A stretch of DNA of 51,398 nt from NCBI GenBank assembly GCA_900315395.1, contig OMZC01000037.1, positions 1-51,398 of the forward strand, in the 5' to 3' direction. This document shows, piece after piece, positions 50,415-51,398 of this stretch. Within the stretch, counting starts at the first letter, position 1. Each line of letters begins with the position of its first letter. The notes under the pieces were generated by a model. The model worked only from the letters and a program-made list of their open reading frames with translations. It made no database searches and was not told the DNA's origin. Both the position numbers and the translations under genes were made by a program. The stretch comes from an uncultured Gammaproteobacteria bacterium. Its GTDB lineage: Bacteria; Pseudomonadota; Gammaproteobacteria; Enterobacterales; Succinivibrionaceae.

Positions 50415-51077
50415 ATGACACAGGATGAATTAAAGGTAATGGTTGCTAAGGCAGCTTTAGACTATATTCCTAAGAATGCTGTTCTAGGTGTAGGCAGTGG
50501 TTCTACTGTAATGAAGTTTATTGAGCAGATCGGTCTTAATAAAGTTCCTGTTGCAGCAGCTGTAAGCTCTTCAAATAAGACTACTGAAGCATTAACAAAG
50601 ATCGGTGTTAAAGTTGTAGATCCTAATAAGACTGAGCCTTATGAGGTTTACATCGATGGCGCTGATGAGGTTGATCCTAACTTTAATATGATTAAAGGTG
50701 GTGGCGCTTGTTTAACTCGTGAGAAGATCTTAACTTCAATGGCTTCAAAGTTTATCTGTATTGTTGATAAATCAAAGCTTGTTGAGTGCTTAGGCAAATT
50801 CCCTCTGCCAGTTGAAGTAATTCCAATGGCACGTGAGCAGGTAGCTCGTACTTTACGCACCTTAGGTGGTGATCCTGTATTACGTAAAGATTGCATTACC
50901 GACAACGGTTGTGAGATCTTAGATGTTCATGGTCTGCATATTACTGATCCAGTAGCTTTAGAGCAGAAGATTAACCAGATCCCTGGTGTTGTAACCGTAG
51001 GTTTATTTGCAACTAAAGGTGCTGACATCGTTCTTTACGCAACTGAAGAAGGCGTAAAAGTTTTAAAGAGAAAATAA
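50415..51077 (+). CDS. rpiA: Ribose-5-phosphate isomerase A
   Basis: The 220-residue enzyme interconverts ribulose-5-phosphate and ribose-5-phosphate in the pentose phosphate pathway. Motifs are VLGVGSGSTVMKFIEQI, SSNKTTEAL, YIDGADEVDPNFNMIKGGGACLTREKI (catalytic Asp and Glu) and the FICIVDKSKLV strand. Length matches E. coli RpiA (219 aa). GAGG lies 8 nt before the ATG. It is 13 nt after tyrS, an uncommon partner. Confidence 0.95.
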   Translation: MTQDELKVMVAKAALDYIPKNAVLGVGSGSTVMKFIEQIGLNKVPVAAAVSSSNKTTEALTKIGVKVVDPNKTEPYEVYIDGADEVDPNFNMIKGGGACLTREKILTSMASKFICIVDKSKLVECLGKFPLPVEVIPMAREQVARTLRTLGGDPVLRKDCITDNGCEILDVHGLHITDPVALEQKINQIPGVVTVGLFATKGADIVLYATEEGVKVLKRK

Positions 51078-51098
51078 TCTTTTAAACTGTTCATTTCA

Positions 51099-51124
51099 AA
51101 GCTCAGGAGTTCTTCCCTGAGCTT
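51099..51124 (+). terminator. Hairpin after rpiA
   Basis: AAGCTCAGG and CCTGAGCTT (9 bp) flank 8 nt. The T-run is weak (AAATTT), but position and stem strength fit a terminator. Confidence 0.55.
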
Positions 51125-51236
51125 AAATTTCCCCCAATAACTTATTTATCTTCAATCTTTTAGTTATTCTGCTCAAAAAATTTAGCTATCACTGATGATA
51201 TACTTAAGCTAAGAATAATCTTTTTAGGACTATGAT

Positions 51237-51398
51237 ATGGAATTTACAAAGAAACTGCCTAACTATGCTAGTTTTTCTAAACTCATAGAAACAAACAGTA
51301 TCTATGTAGACAAGACTGGTATCATCGCTAACTTTGCTAAAAGCAATGGTCCTTTTTTCATTTCACGTCCAAGACGCTTTGGTAAGTCAACTCTTATC
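51237..51398 (+). CDS. AAA-ATPase-like/PD-(D/E)XK nuclease family protein, N-terminal fragment
   Basis: The first 54 residues are seen before the window ends. KLPNYASFSKLIETNSIYVDKT followed by FFISRPRRFGKSTLI is the typical start of the AAA-ATPase-like family that carries a C-terminal PD-(D/E)XK nuclease-like domain. The RPRRFGKST segment is its Walker A. Such genes occur in many copies in gut and rumen bacteria; their role is unsettled, with mobile-element or defence links proposed. AGGA lies 7 nt before the ATG. The C-terminal domain is outside the window. Confidence 0.8.
   Translation, partial: MEFTKKLPNYASFSKLIETNSIYVDKTGIIANFAKSNGPFFISRPRRFGKSTLI

Noticed and set aside
1-51398. tRNA or rRNA genes
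   Set aside because: No cloverleaf-like segment or rRNA-like stretch was noticed in the intergenic regions, although a dedicated search was not possible.

Overview
The window comes from an AT-rich gammaproteobacterial chromosome with heavy TTA-leucine use. It is most plausibly a host-associated anaerobe close to Aeromonadales/Succinivibrionaceae. Three things suggest this: the rluC-yceD-rpmF-plsX-fabHDG-acpP-fabF order, the polar-type flhA-flhF-flhG-fliA-che-motC/motD-ParA-cheW order known from Vibrio and Pseudomonas, and an oxygen-independent heme-breakdown locus. This placement is inference from gene content; no rRNA or other phylogenetic marker was analysed.

Region 1 (1-9.5 kb) is housekeeping: rRNA pseudouridine synthase, a HAD phosphatase, YceD/bL32 and the fatty-acid synthesis cluster. 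The cluster is interrupted by one opposite-strand secreted orphan and carries terminator-like hairpins at several gene junctions. Region 2 (9.5-12.6 kb) has an orphan TraF-like signal peptidase, and an RpiR regulator divergent from a bile-acid/sodium-symporter-family transporter. The transporter is followed by a repeat-filled 348-base gap.

Region 3 (12.6-22.3 kb) is the most notable part. Ten co-directional genes look like a complete anaerobic heme acquisition and breakdown system: a HutW/ChuW-type radical SAM enzyme, a TonB-dependent receptor, an ECF-type importer (S, T and a fused double ATPase) where a periplasmic-binding-protein ABC importer would be expected, a HutX/ChuX carrier, a flavodoxin, and a dedicated ExbB-ExbD-TonB motor. 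Region 4 (22.5-24.2 kb) holds a DnaC-like ATPase, RuvX and YqcC.

Region 5 (24.2-39.2 kb) is one flagellar/chemotaxis block: FlhA, FlhF, FlhG, FliA, CheY, CheZ, CheA, CheB, MotC/MotD-type stators, a ParA-like ATPase, a ParP-like CheW-domain protein and CheW. Its usual downstream DUF2802 gene is separated from it by a BioG-type esterase on the other strand, and a perfect FNR-type site lies between the two. Region 6 (40-51.4 kb) contains pncC, queD and queE, an alpha-galactosidase, a TerC-family membrane protein, ogt, a membrane metallophosphoesterase, anmK, tyrS, rpiA, and the start of an AAA-ATPase/nuclease-like gene cut by the window end.

Short perfect or near-perfect tandem duplications of 15-18 bp recur through the window, both between genes and in frame inside genes (exbD, ogt, anmK, past the ruvX stop). 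They look like a local mutational signature. I saw no tRNA, rRNA, CRISPR array or intact insertion sequence.
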